DNA of 64,000 nt from Scolanthus callimorphus (Eukaryota > Cnidaria > Anthozoa > Actiniaria > Edwardsiidae), in NCBI GenBank assembly GCA_033964015.1, contig CM066923.1, positions 2,666,001 through 2,730,000 on the forward strand. The letters run 5' to 3'. The notes under the pieces were generated by a model that saw nothing but the letters and a program-made list of their open reading frames with translations, was not told where the DNA came from and ran no database searches. Position numbers and translations under genes: made by a program. Positions 10,432 to 23,837 of the stretch are shown one piece after another (the first letter of the stretch is position 1; each line of letters opens with the position of its first letter).

Positions 10432-13400
10432 ATGACTGGGATTATATTTGCCTTATTACTTGGAGGTAAAGACATTTGATTTTCTTCTTTGCAGTTAATA
10501 AAGTTTTTAATCTTTTAAAATAACACCACCCTAGATTTGTTGTGTTCCAAAGGGAGTGTATCCTAAATTTTGTAATGTTGAGTGTTACTGCCTCATTTTG
10601 CATGCCATTTTGTATCATGCATTGTTATAGGCCTAGTTATATGTCACATTTAATTAGAAGAATTTAATTGATCAATTAAATTTGTCTGGGCATGAAAGTA
10701 TGGTTACGTACCTTTATATAATAAGGTATGTGCACAGCCAACACAGCTGACACATAGTTCACTCACTGCTGAATTTCTCATTTTATTTTGGTTTAGTGAT
10801 CTGCATTTCTTTGTCATCAAGTCAAAGCTTCACCAAACAGCCACAATCAGTTCTTGGCTTCAAGAGGCTGCAAGCACTGTTTGAGTGTCAGGTGTCTGGA
10901 CTTACAAACCCTGTCTATTACTGGAAAAAGAATGGTGTAAATGCCACAAGAGGAAAAACAGAGATTAGGGATTCTGTGGTAGTTTTATCTATAACTAGAC
11001 TGAAGTTTAGTGATTCTGGTAGTTATGTATGTGTTGCTGTTGGAACTACCACTACACTAATAAGCACTGCAGCAACACTAACAGTTCAAGGTATGATTAT
11101 GAGCAATTACTCTACTTTTACTCTGCTTTTCCCATTATCTCCATAAATCCCCTGTTTCCAGGTTGAAATGTAAGTGGTAACATTCAATTTCCTGGTGCTC
11201 TGATTGGCATGGGGCAATGACCCAGAGTGTCTGATGTCTGAGGGGGGCGTAGGGGACCCCAGAATACCATAATTTCATGTCCAAAAAACACAAATACCTT
11301 AATATACGGTCAAAAAGTCGCAAATACCGCGATATCGTGCCCAAAATTCGTGCCACAACATAATAATCATGGCCGTGCAAATGAACTGGTTCAGGAAGCC
11401 AAACGCAGAATGTTTGACATGGTATAACTTCAACACGACCTAAAAGAAATTGTAACTCTCAGGTCGGTGAAATACCGGTCACCACAGACAAAGATTACCA
11501 AATTACCATCATTTTAGCCTTTGTTTTCCAGAAATATCGTGTGTTTTAAAGTGAAATCCCGCATACCAAGCAGAGTTAGAATACAGAAATATCGTGTCTT
11601 TTTAGCAGTTTTACCAAGAAATACCGAGACAAATTTGTTTGAATATCGTAGTACCGCGAACCCCTACGCCCCCCTCATGTCTGAATCATTTTTTCATGAT
11701 AAATCTAGTTTAAAATCATTATGGCAGAAATTAATGAAATGTAAAGTTTGATTTTTGTTTTCCAGTCAGCTGAATGAGATAAGACTTGGCAAAAAGTCAA
11801 CATTTGAAACAGGCCTAAAGTGAATTGAAATATTGTTTGTTTTAGGTTCTCCTGACATCATACAAGGCCCAAGAGCATTGTCACCACATGTTGGCCAAAC
11901 AGTAGAGTTTCTCTGTGATACTATTGGCAACCCAACCCCTGTCATCAACTGGACCAACCCATCTAACCAACCTATCACAAATGGAGTCAGATTCAGTGTT
12001 TATGCTAATGGGACATTGGTCATTTCTAGCTTACAAAAGTCAGATAAGGGTTACTATACTTGTGCATCAAGTAATAACTTTGGCTCAACTTCAGCTTTTG
12101 CAGAGCTTACAGTGTTCGGTGAGTCAACATTTTGATAAATGAGATTTAGTAATATTATCAAAGCTATCAGCAACTGGAAGAGCTGTGTTAGCAGCTCCAA
12201 CAAGCTCCTATTCCAGCATTGCATAGCTGGCCAAGATCAAAGTTAATGAGCCTTCAGTCTGCTACTGCTCATGGCCACTTGAGTCTTTGTGCAAAACCCC
12301 ATGAGCAATTCAAACAGAGTATGAAGAAGTGTTTATGATTTAGAAGTTTACTTTTTCTGTTTAAGATGCCCCAGCTCCACCCACATTCACAACAACGCTG
12401 GCCAATCAGACGGCTAGAGAAGGAACGGACGTCACATTCTACTGTGCAGCTACAGGTGTTCCAACCCCATCCATCACCTGGGATAGACTGGCCGGGGTCA
12501 TCCCTAATGATCGCAATAATGAGCCACGCCCTGGCGCCCTGAGGATTAAGAACGTATTACCATCAGATGATGGGATATATGTCTGTAATGCAACTAATTC
12601 ACAAGGAATGAAACAGGCCCTTGTGCACCTGACAATTGAAGGTATGGAACATTGCAGTTGTTTCAGGAATATAATAAATAGTTACACACATTCATTTAAA
12701 GAGCCCACTGGGAGAAGACAATTGTGATAGAATGCAAGCTACATGTATGAGCTACATTGTGTACTATAGTTGGCATTTTCTTGTTGATAAAGGTTTGATG
12801 ATTCACTTAATATCTGTTTCTCACTGTCATTTTCAGGCTACCCACGTTTTGTGGTCTCCCCAATGGATATCACTGTAGTGGAATATGTTTCAGTTGCTCT
12901 GCACTGCATCGTCACTGCTGACCCCACCCCAAGCATCAAGTGGACCCTGCCAAGCAGTGAAGAGGTCACCTCAGCATCCTCACCTGTCAGGGGGGTGCAG
13001 GTGCTAGCTAATAATACACTGGTTATTGGTAATGTTACTGAGTCACACCATGGGCAGTATATATGTGTGGCTAGTAATCCAGTTGGCGAGAGGATGAAGA
13101 AGGCAATGGTGTCAGTTCTGAGTGAGTACAATATTCAACTGAGACAGAGTCCAAGAACACTAAAGTATTCATTGTGTATTCTGCATGGGCATGAGAATGA
13201 ATATTCCTGCCTTATTCTCCTATATTTTCACAGGTCTTTCATGATCTTTGCATAAAAGAAGAATAAGTTGTATGCAACCAACCTTGTTCCCAGAGTCTTC
13301 TGGATAATTTTCGAGATGACGGGTCACTCGGAAGAAGGCCCTGGCAAAGGCTGGAGCCTTTCCACAGGGGACTGCCTAAGAAAAGCAGTTAAAATCCGAT

Positions 13401-16400
13401 ATGGATGGTGGAAGTCTGATTTCCCCCCCTCTTCCCAGCTGTCCACCCACCATATCGGATTTTGACTTTTTTTTTTGAGTGGGCTCCCTGTGGAAAGGTG
13501 CCAGCCTTAATGCCAGGGTCTTCTTACAAGTGACCCGCCATCTTAACAATTACCCAGAAGACTCTGGGAATGAGGTTGGCAACATGAGAAATTTCAATGT
13601 ATAATTTTATTGGCTTGATTCATTCGCCTCAACAGCTATTCCCCGATTCAACTCAGCCCTACCAAATATCACCAAGTCCATATCTGGGAACATCAAGATC
13701 ACATGCCCATCACGTGGTAACCCAGCACCTCAACATCAGTGGATTTTTGGTGGGAAAATACTAAGCATGTTACAGACATTAACCCTGATGTCACTCAATG
13801 TCAGTAACCAAGGTTACTATACGTGTCAGCTAAATAACAGTCATGGAGTAGTGGAGGAGAAGTTCTACCTCAGAGTTATGGGTATGTACTGGGCAACGGC
13901 AAAATGTATAGGAAGCAGACAGGTAACCTATGTTGTATCTCTTCTCACTGATATAACGTAGGCAGCAGACAGGCAACAGTGGCTGCGGGTGCTTGCACCT
14001 GCCTCCTGAAAACCATGGAAGTACCCAGAAATTACAGTTGTACACGTTACTGTCATTTCTATGCCCCCCAGTTGTAGTCAGTTGCACCAGTCGAACATTT
14101 TTTTCATGAAAGTACCCATACAGTAAAAACCCGCGTATAAGAACCTGGGTTCTAAGAACCTGTTAGGCTAAAATTTTCATTTTGAGCCCCCTCCACATAA
14201 GAACCTATTAAGGCTAAAATTTTAGGTTCTTCTCAGTGGAGTTGCTGTGTATAGGTAAGGTGTATAGGTATAGAAACTTGATTAAGATCATCATCTGATT
14301 ACTTAAAAGAAACCTGATAACATTTGTTTTCTTTCAAGCTTAAAGTACTATGTTGAATTCCTTAAATTCATTTGCAATATATTTAAATGAAATTTATATG
14401 AAAATTTAAGAACCTATTTTAAGAACCTTGGTAGCAGTGACAACAGAAAGAAATTAAACCAATTGGGTTTTTGATGGTAACACTCTCATTATCTTCATTG
14501 TTGACACGCTTTTTATTTCCAGTTCCTCCAAAAATAGTCCGCCCACCAACCAACCAGACGGTTCCATTGTCCTCCACCGTATCTCTCGGCTGCCAAACCA
14601 CAGGGGACCCACCACCAGTAATCACGTGGGAGAACTCAAGAGGGTCGGCCGCTGGGCAACTACGTTATTCTGTAGCTGCTAATGGCACATTGACAATCAC
14701 TATGGCAACCCAATCTGATATGGGCTGGCTGACTTGTAGAGCTACAAATGGAGCTGGAATGGTAACGAGAAAGGCGTATTTAATTATATCAGGTAAGAGA
14801 GCTACACGTGCTAAAACATTTTCGCGCAACTGCACTGGTTCTTCTAATTAACTATTGGTGTTGTCATTGCTCACCTTTATAGTTTAGATCAACAAAACTA
14901 ATAAAAATCTAATAAAAATTTATTTGCCCTGCGTTTCTAGTCTTTTCTGTTTGGCTACTTTATGCTTTGCCCAGACCCGCTCACTAGGACCTCATTACCA
15001 CAATATGGCTTCCGTCTGAAAGAGACAGGGGATGAAACAACCGCTCGATTTTCGTCTCGAGAAGAGCATTTTCATTGGCTGAAACGAAGTCGAAGTTCAG
15101 TGATACGCCGTCGTCCTTGTTGCCGTTGTTATAGCTGCACATTTAAAACGCCTCTCTCTTTCTCAGACCTTCCAGTGTTTATTCAGTTGCCTAGCAACCA
15201 AACTCTAGTGAAAGGAAATGCCATCACCCTACGGTGTCGCGCTACTGGTGCAGACACTCCCGTGATCACGTGGTTCAAAGCCGACCAATCAGGAGAACTC
15301 CAGAAGGTGACCTCATCTGAAGTTACTTTGGTCAACGGAGACCTTCAGTTCGCATCCGTTATTCGACAAGATAAGGGACAGTACGCATGTCAGGCGTGTA
15401 ACATCGCTGGATGTAAGATGGCGGCAAGGATACTGCTTAATGTTCTCTGTAAGTAAAACATTCGCTAAGCTGTATTATTCTTGTTGTCATTTGGCAGTGT
15501 TTGTTGGAAACTAAGCACCCAGTCTGAACACTCAGGTACGGCTAGGTGGCGCAGTGTGTTTGTGCACGGCACACTGTACGTACGGTTCGTATCCCGGATC
15601 AACCAACCGTATCGACTTTTCTCTGCTCCGAGTAGCTTGCTTATAGCTTTGAATTCCTTTCATCTGGAGCTCTGATAGAGAAAGGGGGTAAGGTGTGCAC
15701 CGTCTCCCCGATTAGTGGTGCACTCGTGTACAGCTAGAAGACGTGAGACGTTAATAAAGTTCCTTACTTTTACTCAAATTGAAGCGTGGGCATCCTTTGG
15801 AATTTTCTCCTTAGATAATCCCCTATTCCCAGTCCCTCCACCCAATGTCGGCGTACTGCGAGGCCAGGCTGCTAAGCTTAAGTGTGAGCCAGATTCCAAT
15901 CCCCAAGCGACGATAACCTGGACTCGGCCAGATGGAACCTTGATGGCGGGGACTGGGTATGAGCAGATTATCCCGGATGTTGCGCCTGAGCATACGGGTG
16001 TTTACAAGTGTTCGGCGAGGAACACATTTGGTACCACTGGAGAGCAGTCCATCAAGCTTAGCATACAAAGTAAGAGACTGGATATCGGAGGTGGGGGGGG
16101 GGGGGGGGGGAGGAGATTGGGTGGGAGGGAAATGAGGGTAGGAACGAAATGGGGTACTCTTCTCTTCGACGTGTAATTCCTTTCTTCTAGTTCGTCCCGA
16201 GCCTTCCTCTAGAAAGAGCTAACAACAATCATTTTTCAGCCCAAGCCGAAATCACCAACATAACGAAACAGGCAACTTCCACCGATCTCGTGACTTGTGA
16301 CGTCACAGGTGACCCAGCTCCAAAGATCACGTGGTATTTGGATAACGTCACCCTTCCTGAGAATGCGTTATATCCAGATTATAGCGTGACGCGTGACAGT

Positions 16401-19400
16401 AAGCTCAGTGTTCCTATTGGTGCATTGGAGAACAATACGTTTCTTTGTCACGCAAGTAACCCCCATGCTGTTGCGATCTACTTGGTCAAAGGTAAGTACA
16501 TTCAACGTGCTCGTGACGACTGTTGGAATATTTGCAAAACCTTGGCCACACCAATAAATATGTGTTTCTTTATTTTGGTCTTCAGTTTCAGTTCCTCCAA
16601 CCAACGTCACGTTTACTAGCGTGACAACACACTCTGCCGTTGTCACGTGGGCTAGGCCCAGTCCCCCGACGTACCTCGTGAAAGATTATGAACTGGATAT
16701 GTGGTCAGCGGTTACCTCGTGGAGAAGTCTCTCTAACAGTACGGGGAATACGCTCTCGTACCCAGTCTCTAATTTGATCCCGTTCACTGCGTACCGTTTT
16801 CGAGTGAGGGCTGTGAATGGCCTGGGGACGAGTGCGAGTAGCTTGGAGTCCGAGAATATCACCACACTTTCATCGGGTGAGCAGCGTGTGAAAACTCTTC
16901 CTCTACCTACAACTCTTTAAATCTTTTGTTCATTATAGTTCCTTGATATTTTTGTCGCTGTGTCCTAATACTGTCTTCTAGTTTCTGCAAGAAATGACAA
17001 AGAACCAAGAGTGGATTAACAAAAGAACCAATCAATCAAGTTCATGTCTCAAGTGAACTATTTCTTTTTGTCTCTCAAACTATAGAACCATCTATACCAC
17101 GTAATCTACGCCTCGATGTGCTTAACGCCAGCGTGATAAAAGTCACGTGGTATGTACCTGAACGCCTGAATGGCCCGCTAGGAGATCTCCAGTATCACGT
17201 GACCTATCTCCCCAAGGTCCCCAATGCGACCACCTCCAATGAATTCGAGCTCGCGAATGACAAAAGGATTCGACCGCAGGAGCTAGTGATCGCAGGCTTG
17301 GTTCCCGATACGGTGTATAATGTAAAAGTGAAGGCGGGGCGAAGGAGGGCTGAGGACGGGGAAGAGCTGTGGAGTGATGCGGTGGACGGAAGCGCAAGAA
17401 CTCGTCAGCTCGGTAAGTAATGTTTGGCCATGAAATGTGCGTGGAAAAAAACACAAATCAGGAAAATTTGTCTCTCTGCTCTGCCCTAGCGACTTTGGTA
17501 GAGCTACGTGGCTCAGCAATGTTCTTACTTACGTATTTTTGAAGCAGAGAAAAGCGAAAAGTAGGCGACGTTTATAGAGCTGCATGGCTTAGCAAAGTTC
17601 TTACCTATTTGTGAAGAAAAGGTTAGCGAAAATAAGGCGATTTGTATAGAGCCACGTGACTTGGCAAAGTTCTTTCATGTATTGGAAGAAGGGGAAGTTG
17701 AGAAATTACTGGGAAATAAAACCTTGACAAAAACTACTGCGGGGATCCATCCTCGCTCACGTTGGTGCGTCGTTACACATAGCCTCCACATTCCTCTTCC
17801 ATTTCGATTTGTTCATCGGAGGGTTCTAACCCCCTCCCACGACCTCCAGCCCGCTTCTTCCCTCTCCTTCTCCACTGTTCTTCACAATGCTGTTCTTGAA
17901 CTCCCAACCCTTCTTCTTCCTTCCTGGTCTGCATACAAAACTTTCCATCTGCTCTTCTTAACCACTTGCAGTTTTAACAAGCTGGGGTTAATACGTGATG
18001 GTGCGCGGTAAGCCAATTTGGATAGACGTTCATGAAGGGTCCATCGTGTCGTTTCGCTTTCCGTTGTCATTATTCTGAGAGGTCGACTTGGGCAAGTCTA
18101 GGCAAGGGTTTGGGGTTTATTGTGGTTCCTTAAAAAATGTGTCATTTTGTCCTCACGAGCAGACATTTTGCGCGCGCATTCATTATAGCTGAAACCCATC
18201 AAGCTGTGAATCACGCAAACGAGCGGTTATTTTCTTATCATTGTGCTCAATTGACTCGTTGTTTTGTCTGTGTGCAGTGCCACAGACGTTTCCATTTGCC
18301 CTGAAGATCACCTCTAATGGCGCCTCTCAGATCATGGTACAGTGGAAGGTTAGTTATAGAGGGTGGCTGAATAATGGCGCCTCTCAGATCATGCTACAGT
18401 GGAAGGTTAGTTATAGAGGGTGGCTGAATAATGGCGCCTCTCAGATCATGCTACAGTGGAAGGTTAGTTATAGAGGGCGGCTGAATAATGGCGCCTCTCA
18501 GATCATGCTACAGTGGAAGGTTAGTTATAGAGGGTGGCTGAATAATGGCGCCTCTCAGATCATGCTACAGTGGAAGGTTAGTTATAGAGGGTGGCTGAAT
18601 AATGGAGCCTCTCAGATCATGCTACAGTGGAAGGTTAGTTATAGAGGGTAGCTGAATAATGGCGCCTCTCAGATCATGCTACAGTGGAAGGTTAGTTATA
18701 GAGGGTGGCTGAATAATGGCGTCTCTCAGATCATGCTACAGTGGAAGGTTAGTTATAGAGGGTAGCTGAATAATGGCGCCTCTCAGATCATGCTACAGTG
18801 GAAGGTAAGTTATAGAGGGTGGCTGAATAATGGCGCCTCTCAGATCATGCTACAGTGGAAGGTTAGTTATAGAGGGTGGCTGAATAATGGCGCCTCTCAG
18901 ATCATGGTACAGTGGAAGGTTAGTTATAGAGGGTAGCTGAATAATGGCGCCTCCCAGATCATGCTACAGTGGAAGGTTAGTTATACAGGGCGGCTGAATA
19001 ATGGCGCCTCTCAGATCATGCTACAGTGGAAGGTTAGTTATAGAGGGTAGCTGAATAATGGCGCCTCTCAGATCATGCTACAGTGGAAGGTTAGTTATAG
19101 AGGGTAGCTGAATAATGGCGCCTCTCAGATCATGCTACAGTGGAAGGTTAGTTATAGAGGGTAGCTGAATAATGGCGCCTCTCAGATCAGGCTACAGTGG
19201 AAGGTTAGTTATAGAGGGTGGCTGAATAATGGCCCCTCTCAGATCATGCTACAGTGGAAGGTTAGTTATAGAGGGTAGCTGAATAATGGCGCCTCTCAGA
19301 TCATGCTACAGTGGAAGGTTAGTTATAGAGGGTAGCTGAATAATGGCGCCTCTCAAATCATGCTACAGTGGAAGGTTAGTTATAGAGGGCGGCTGAATAA

Positions 19401-22400
19401 TGGCGCCTCTCAGATCATGCTACATTGGAAGGTTAGTTATAGAGGGTAGCTGAATAATGGCGCCTCTCAGATTATGCTACAGTGGAAGGTTAGTTATAGA
19501 GGGTAGCTGAATAATGGCGCCTCTCAGATCATGCTACAGTGGAAGGTTAGTTATAAAGGGTGGCTGAATAATGGCGCCTCTCAGATCATGCTACAGTGGA
19601 AGGTTAGTTCTGTGCTCTGTCGCTGCGCTCCTCCGCACAGAAAACGTTTATATTGTTTATTCTACATAAAACGACAAGGTGTTAAGAGAGAGGCGCTAAC
19701 CAGTTTGTTATAGAGGGCGGCTGAATATAAGAGTTCCCGCGTGCTGATTGGTCGAGAGCCCCAATTTAAAACCAAAAAAAGATGCGAAAACCAAGAGAAA
19801 CTACTAAAGCTTGAATCAAGACAACAGGCACATATGAGGTTATTTTTGGGACTCGTTGGTATTCGCAACTGTTTGTGCTTTAAATTGAGGCTCCCACAGT
19901 ATTTATTTGCCTGTTCAACGGTAGAGTAGAGATGTTGAAACGAGACATTCAAGTCAACAAGGAGAGAGAAATACATTTATAACGTAAGCTTATGTAGCAA
20001 AAAAAGGGTTTGCACTCGTCTGACAACATTCCATTCTCCCTCCTCAGAGACCCCCCTATTCCATCTCTGGGTACTACATCTGGTACAAGGTCCACAAATC
20101 AGGGCAGACCTATACAAAGGTCCATATATCCGATGCTTCAGCACACTCCTATGTTATAATGAACCTAGAAGAGAATACCCCGTATGACGTCCGCATTCAG
20201 ATGTACAGCAACTCGGGAATAGGACCACTCTCATTGGCACAAGTTGTTACGACAGAAGTCGGTAAGTGTCGTTAGTTGGTGTCGTTAGATTTCTGAAATA
20301 AACGAATGCTGATAAGGATCCATTATACTGAACCGAGTGTCGACAGGTGTCGGTGTAGAATTGGTGTCGATCGTTGTATGTGTCAATATTGTCTGATTGA
20401 TTAGACGAGTAAATTGATAGATTCACTCGGTTTCGAGTCGATGTCAATGGATGTCGACATCAGGCCATGTCTGGGTCGACAATTGTCACTGATTTCGTAA
20501 GGGGTGTGTCGTCAGTTTTGACAAAAAAGTTTAGGTTTTCCTTCTAGGTGTCGTTAGATTAAATGATTGTGTCGGGAGGAAATGCAAACGTAAATGTCAG
20601 CTTGCTGCATTTTCCAATTGTGCTCAAACATTAGTCTTATCGACGCCGTATTCTCTCCTACAATTGTAGATGCGTTCGGCGCTGATTACAGCAAGAAAGA
20701 CAAAGGATCCAACTGGATAATCGCCGTGGTGGGGGGTGGTCTGTGGTGTTATTTTATTGGCGATTGTCATCGGCGTCGTTTGGTACCGCAAGAGGAGAAG
20801 TATAGAACACAGTAAGTACTCAGAGTATGAACACCGTGAGGGGCTAGACTCGTACCCACGCGCCTCTTGTTGTTCTCTTCAAGGCGCGCGGTGCATCATA
20901 ATCCTTTGCGTCCCTAGTGTAGTAACGCAATACAGGTAACTGTCCAGTAACGCAATAACGCACTAGAAAGAAGCAAGTAATGACTGGGTACCTTTGCGCG
21001 CCTAGTGTAGTAACGCAATACAGGTAACAGTCCAGTAACGCAATAACGCACTAGAAAGAAACAAGTAATGACTGGGTACCTTTGCGCGCCTAGTGTAGTA
21101 ACGCAATACAGGTAACAGTCCAGTAACGCAATAACGCACTAGAAAGAAACAAGTAATGACTGGGTACCTTTGCGCGCCTAGTGTAGTAACGCAATACAGG
21201 TAGCAGTCCAGTAACGCAAAAACGCACTAGAAAGAAACACAAGTAATGACTGGGTACCTTTGCGCGCCTAGTGTAGTAACGCAATATCGGTAACAGACCA
21301 GTTACGGAAAAGCGCACTAGAAAGAAACACAAAACGACTGGGTACCTTTGCGCGCCTAGTGTAGTAACGCAATACAGGTAACAGTCCAGTAACGCAATAA
21401 CGCACTAGAAAGAAACAAGTAATGACTGGGTACCTTTGCGCGCCTAGTGTAGTAACGCAATATCGGTAACAGTCCAGTAACGCAAAATCGCACTAGAAAA
21501 AAACACAACGACTGAATACCTTTAGGCGCCTACCAAGTAACACAATACAGGTAACAGTCCAGTAACGGAAAAGCGCACTAGAAAGAAACACAAGTAAACG
21601 ACTGGGCACCTTTGCGCGCCTAATGTAGTAACGCAATACAGGTAACAGTCCAGTAACGCAATAACGCTCTAGAAAGGAGTCAGTCTATCTATCTATCACA
21701 GGAAACCCTTGTACCCTTGAGTTAACCCATTAGTATTCCTCGTTTCTTTGAAGAAAAGTGTATGGCTGCTGTAAAACCGTGAAAGCCCTGCTGCAATTTC
21801 CAACGTAGTTTTCGTGCACATTCCCTAACGCGTTATTTTCCTTTTCTTGCAGGGCAATCGTTTCGCATTTCGGCCACGCGCTCAAGACCTTCAGACTATC
21901 TTGTCAGGGGGTAAGTCTATATTCGGGGGGGGGGGGGGGGGGGGTGCTTGTAGAATTGGGTCAACGAATTGTGAGAAAATCTTAAAATGAAAACTGCCAA
22001 CGGCGTAATTACTATATCAAGGCGAAAGGGCATGCGTGGAATAATATTTTGTCTCACGTGATAGTGGGCCTCTCAACTACGCATGCTACAATAAAAGACC
22101 GCTGACCACTCTGGTAAAGAGATACCTTATAAGAAGCAAGTTCGCAATAGTTACGTTATAGTCACTAAACTGACTAAAGTTTATTATTTTATTGCTATGT
22201 TTTTATTGACCCGACAAATATGAGGCGTAAGACCTACGGCTTGTGCAATCCTGTAACGGCTGACAAAAGAAAACTCTCGCCTTAGAAATTTGCTATATTC
22301 TTTATTACCAACGCCCGAGTGTAATTAGCTGACTGATATTATAATGACAGAGCAGCTTTCTCGGGTATACAGTGCGCTCCCCTCGATAAAAGTACGTTTA

Positions 22401-23837
22401 ATCAGCGCTAAGTATTTTGTCATCAGGGAAAGGGGTTGAGGACAGAGCATGTTATCTCATGTCTTAGAAAAAGCATCAAGGGATCCAGAAGCAACGTTTT
22501 CTGGGATTCATCAAGTAGCCGATGTGCGAGAGATAATTGCTTTGCTCAGTCAGCCGCCATTTTGTCGGCCTAGCAACATATCGAGTCAGAAAAAGGATCT
22601 ACTTCCATCGGCTGATTTGGCGATTGCAAGTGCAATATGTTTATTAGCTTTGTCTGTAGATGGGCATTTCGAGATTTCTACTCCCAATTTGCATGTTGAT
22701 ATTGCAGAAAAAAAAAATAAACCAAGGAGTGGTTGACTAGGGCTCATAAAAATCGTTAAGTAAATATTGAAGTAAAGATTGTTTGACAGGCGACTCCCGG
22801 GCGATAGCAGGGAGGGAAGTATTGGTGGCATTCACAACGACGCCCTAGACGCAGACGTGGATCTGAACATGTTTGAGCATGGCATTCACGACGCCACCAC
22901 TGACCACGGTGACCGACAAGTGGAATACATGGACCCCACCCAGCTGGAGTTCGGGTATAACATGATGCACGAGGTCCCTGTCGCATCCGGGGACCAAGAC
23001 GTGCATCTAGAGAGCTATTCCCCTAGGGACATCGAGGGACATTATGATGAAGTGGAATGTTCTGCTCCCGCTGAGTTCCAACGGGATACTGCCCCGGATC
23101 AAAATGGGCTCCCTCGCGGAACTTTTAATGGGATTCCTGTTTATTCACAAGTCGATAAAACTTCCAAAAAGAATCGGAAATCTTCAAATGACTCAGAGCA
23201 AGATCCTGTAACCACATGGAACTTTGAAAATATGTCTCCTGATATTCCAGACAAAGCTCCTGCATACCACAGCATAGACCATACTGTAGTCGAAGACACA
23301 GAAAACAACCAAGAAAATGCCCCTAGTCAAGAAAGTCCCCAAGAAAGTCCCCTTCAGTACCCACGATCTGAGAACTTCACTGATAACGAACCTCTATCTG
23401 AGCCCCTTAATTTTAATGATCCTACTCAACAAAACATTGACATTCCTCCATTTCCTGAGCGGAAAAATACTACAGCTTCCGAGGTTTCTATAGAGTTCCC
23501 GCCTCCTCCGCCTATCGATACCCTTCCAGCAGAAGAACAAGAGCAATTACAAAATATGGGCATGTTCGACAGCGAATCCTCGGATCCCCCATCTCCGACT
23601 GGGCCGCAAGGTCCTGTCAAACCTCCAAGGACCTTTCAAGAATATCAGAATAATGTCCCTTCGACCGAGCCCCCATACAATAAGGAACCTAATATGAATG
23701 GTGTCCCTTCAACCGAGCCACCATCTGATAATGGGCCTCGTAAGAGACGTATGGTGGCAGATTGGGGTGATGAGGGCCCCGTGGACAATCTTTGGGAACA
23801 ACTCGACAAAGAGCTCGATATGCGTCTAGGCACATAG
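10432..23837 (+). CDS. Ig/FN3 transmembrane receptor (9 Ig + 3 FN3), Robo/DSCAM-like layout
   Basis: Seventeen exons chain in phase: 10432-10465, 10797-11090, 11846-12118, 12366-12641, 12837-13121, 13636-13881, 14523-14792, 15167-15448, 15833-16069, 16240-16491, 16586-16876, 17086-17412, 18278-18348, 20048-20261, 20670-20811, 21853-21910, 22790-23837. Total is about 1,532 aa after one base correction. A split exon supplies the signal peptide (MTGIIFALLLGVICISLSSS). Exons 2-10 each encode one phase 1-1 Ig domain (C...W...D.G.Y.C). Exons 11-14 encode three FN3 domains, the third split by a phase-0 intron inside the 57-bp repeat region. One TM helix follows (residues around GVILLAIVIGVVWYRKRR). 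The tail of about 370 aa has EFPPPPPIDTLP (EVH1/profilin/SH3-type), GPVKPPR and several tyrosines (VEYMDPT, PVYSQV), suggesting signalling or actin coupling. The TM exon as given needs one G removed between 20721 and 20815; without this the frame stops at 20815. Orthology is not assigned. Adhesion or guidance function is inferred from the family. Confidence 0.88.
11242..11676. mobile_element. MITE in receptor intron
   Basis: Inverted ends TGAGGGGGGCGTAGGGG (11240-11256) and CCCCTACGCCCCCCTCA (11661-11677). The 8-bp direct repeat ATGTCTGA flanks it at 11234-11241 and 11677-11684. The interior is rich in AAATACC/GGTATT and ATATCGTG motifs. An 8-bp duplication fits a hAT-type origin. Confidence 0.7.
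13278..13579. mobile_element. MITE in receptor intron
   Basis: A 302-bp inverted-repeat unit with ends CCAACCTTGTTCCCAGAGTC and GACTCTGGGAATGAGGTTGG. Complementarity continues inward (CCACCATATCGGATTTTGAC against the AAAATCCGATATGG block). Flanked by CAA on both sides. No coding sequence. Confidence 0.75.
15540..15775 (+). mobile_element. tRNA-derived SINE-like sequence
   Basis: The head resembles a Pol III promoter: GGTGGCGCAGTGTG (A-box-like) followed about 35 nt later by GGTTCGTATCCC (B-box-like), then an unrelated body ending near TTAATAAAG. It is not a functional tRNA because no acceptor or anticodon stems can be drawn. It lies in the intron just before Ig exon 15833-16069. Confidence 0.4.
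18316..19609 (+). repeat. 57-bp minisatellite amplifying an exon end plus splice donor
   Basis: About 22.7 copies of a 57-bp unit (19 codons). The first copy is the real 3' end of receptor exon 18278-18348: it encodes NGASQIMVQWK followed by the donor AAG|GTTAGT. Every later unit repeats both the coding piece and the donor. The first five or six units stay open in frame because they read GGTGGCTG or GGCGGCTG. Later units mostly read GGTAGCTG, which puts a TAG in frame. The array is broken at 19610-19706 by unrelated sequence, after which a remnant (GTTATAGAGGGCGGCTGAAT) appears. Confidence 0.9.
20920..21690. repeat. About 88-bp tandem repeat in receptor intron
   Basis: Roughly nine units with the core GGGTACCTTTGCGCGCCTAG, then TGTAGTAACGCAATAC, AACAGTCCAGTAACGCAA and CGCACTAGAAAGAAAC. 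It fills the intron between the TM exon (ends 20811) and the juxtamembrane exon (starts 21853). A G homopolymer follows at about 21926-21942. Confidence 0.85.
22000..22780. other. Receptor intron, no exon supported
   Basis: The intron between 21910 and 22790. A 95-codon frame at 22449-22736 has neither the phase nor the flanking splice sites to join the receptor. Confidence 0.4.

Noticed and set aside
15540..15610. tRNA gene
   Set aside because: A- and B-box-like motifs are present but no cloverleaf can be drawn; called a SINE-like head instead.
17661..18011. 116-codon frame in the receptor intron
   Set aside because: Low-complexity Pro/Ser/Leu composition, no splice sites in the receptor's phase and no homology recognised.
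18351..18651. Long in-frame extension of the FN3 exon through the 57-bp units as coding sequence
   Set aside because: The first donor gives a normal FN3 strand pattern (QWK joined to RPPYSISGYYIWY). Read-through is possible but is treated as a finding, not as the reference exon.
22449..22736. 95-codon frame in receptor intron 16
   Set aside because: No acceptor/donor pair in matching phase; exons on both sides join directly in phase 2.
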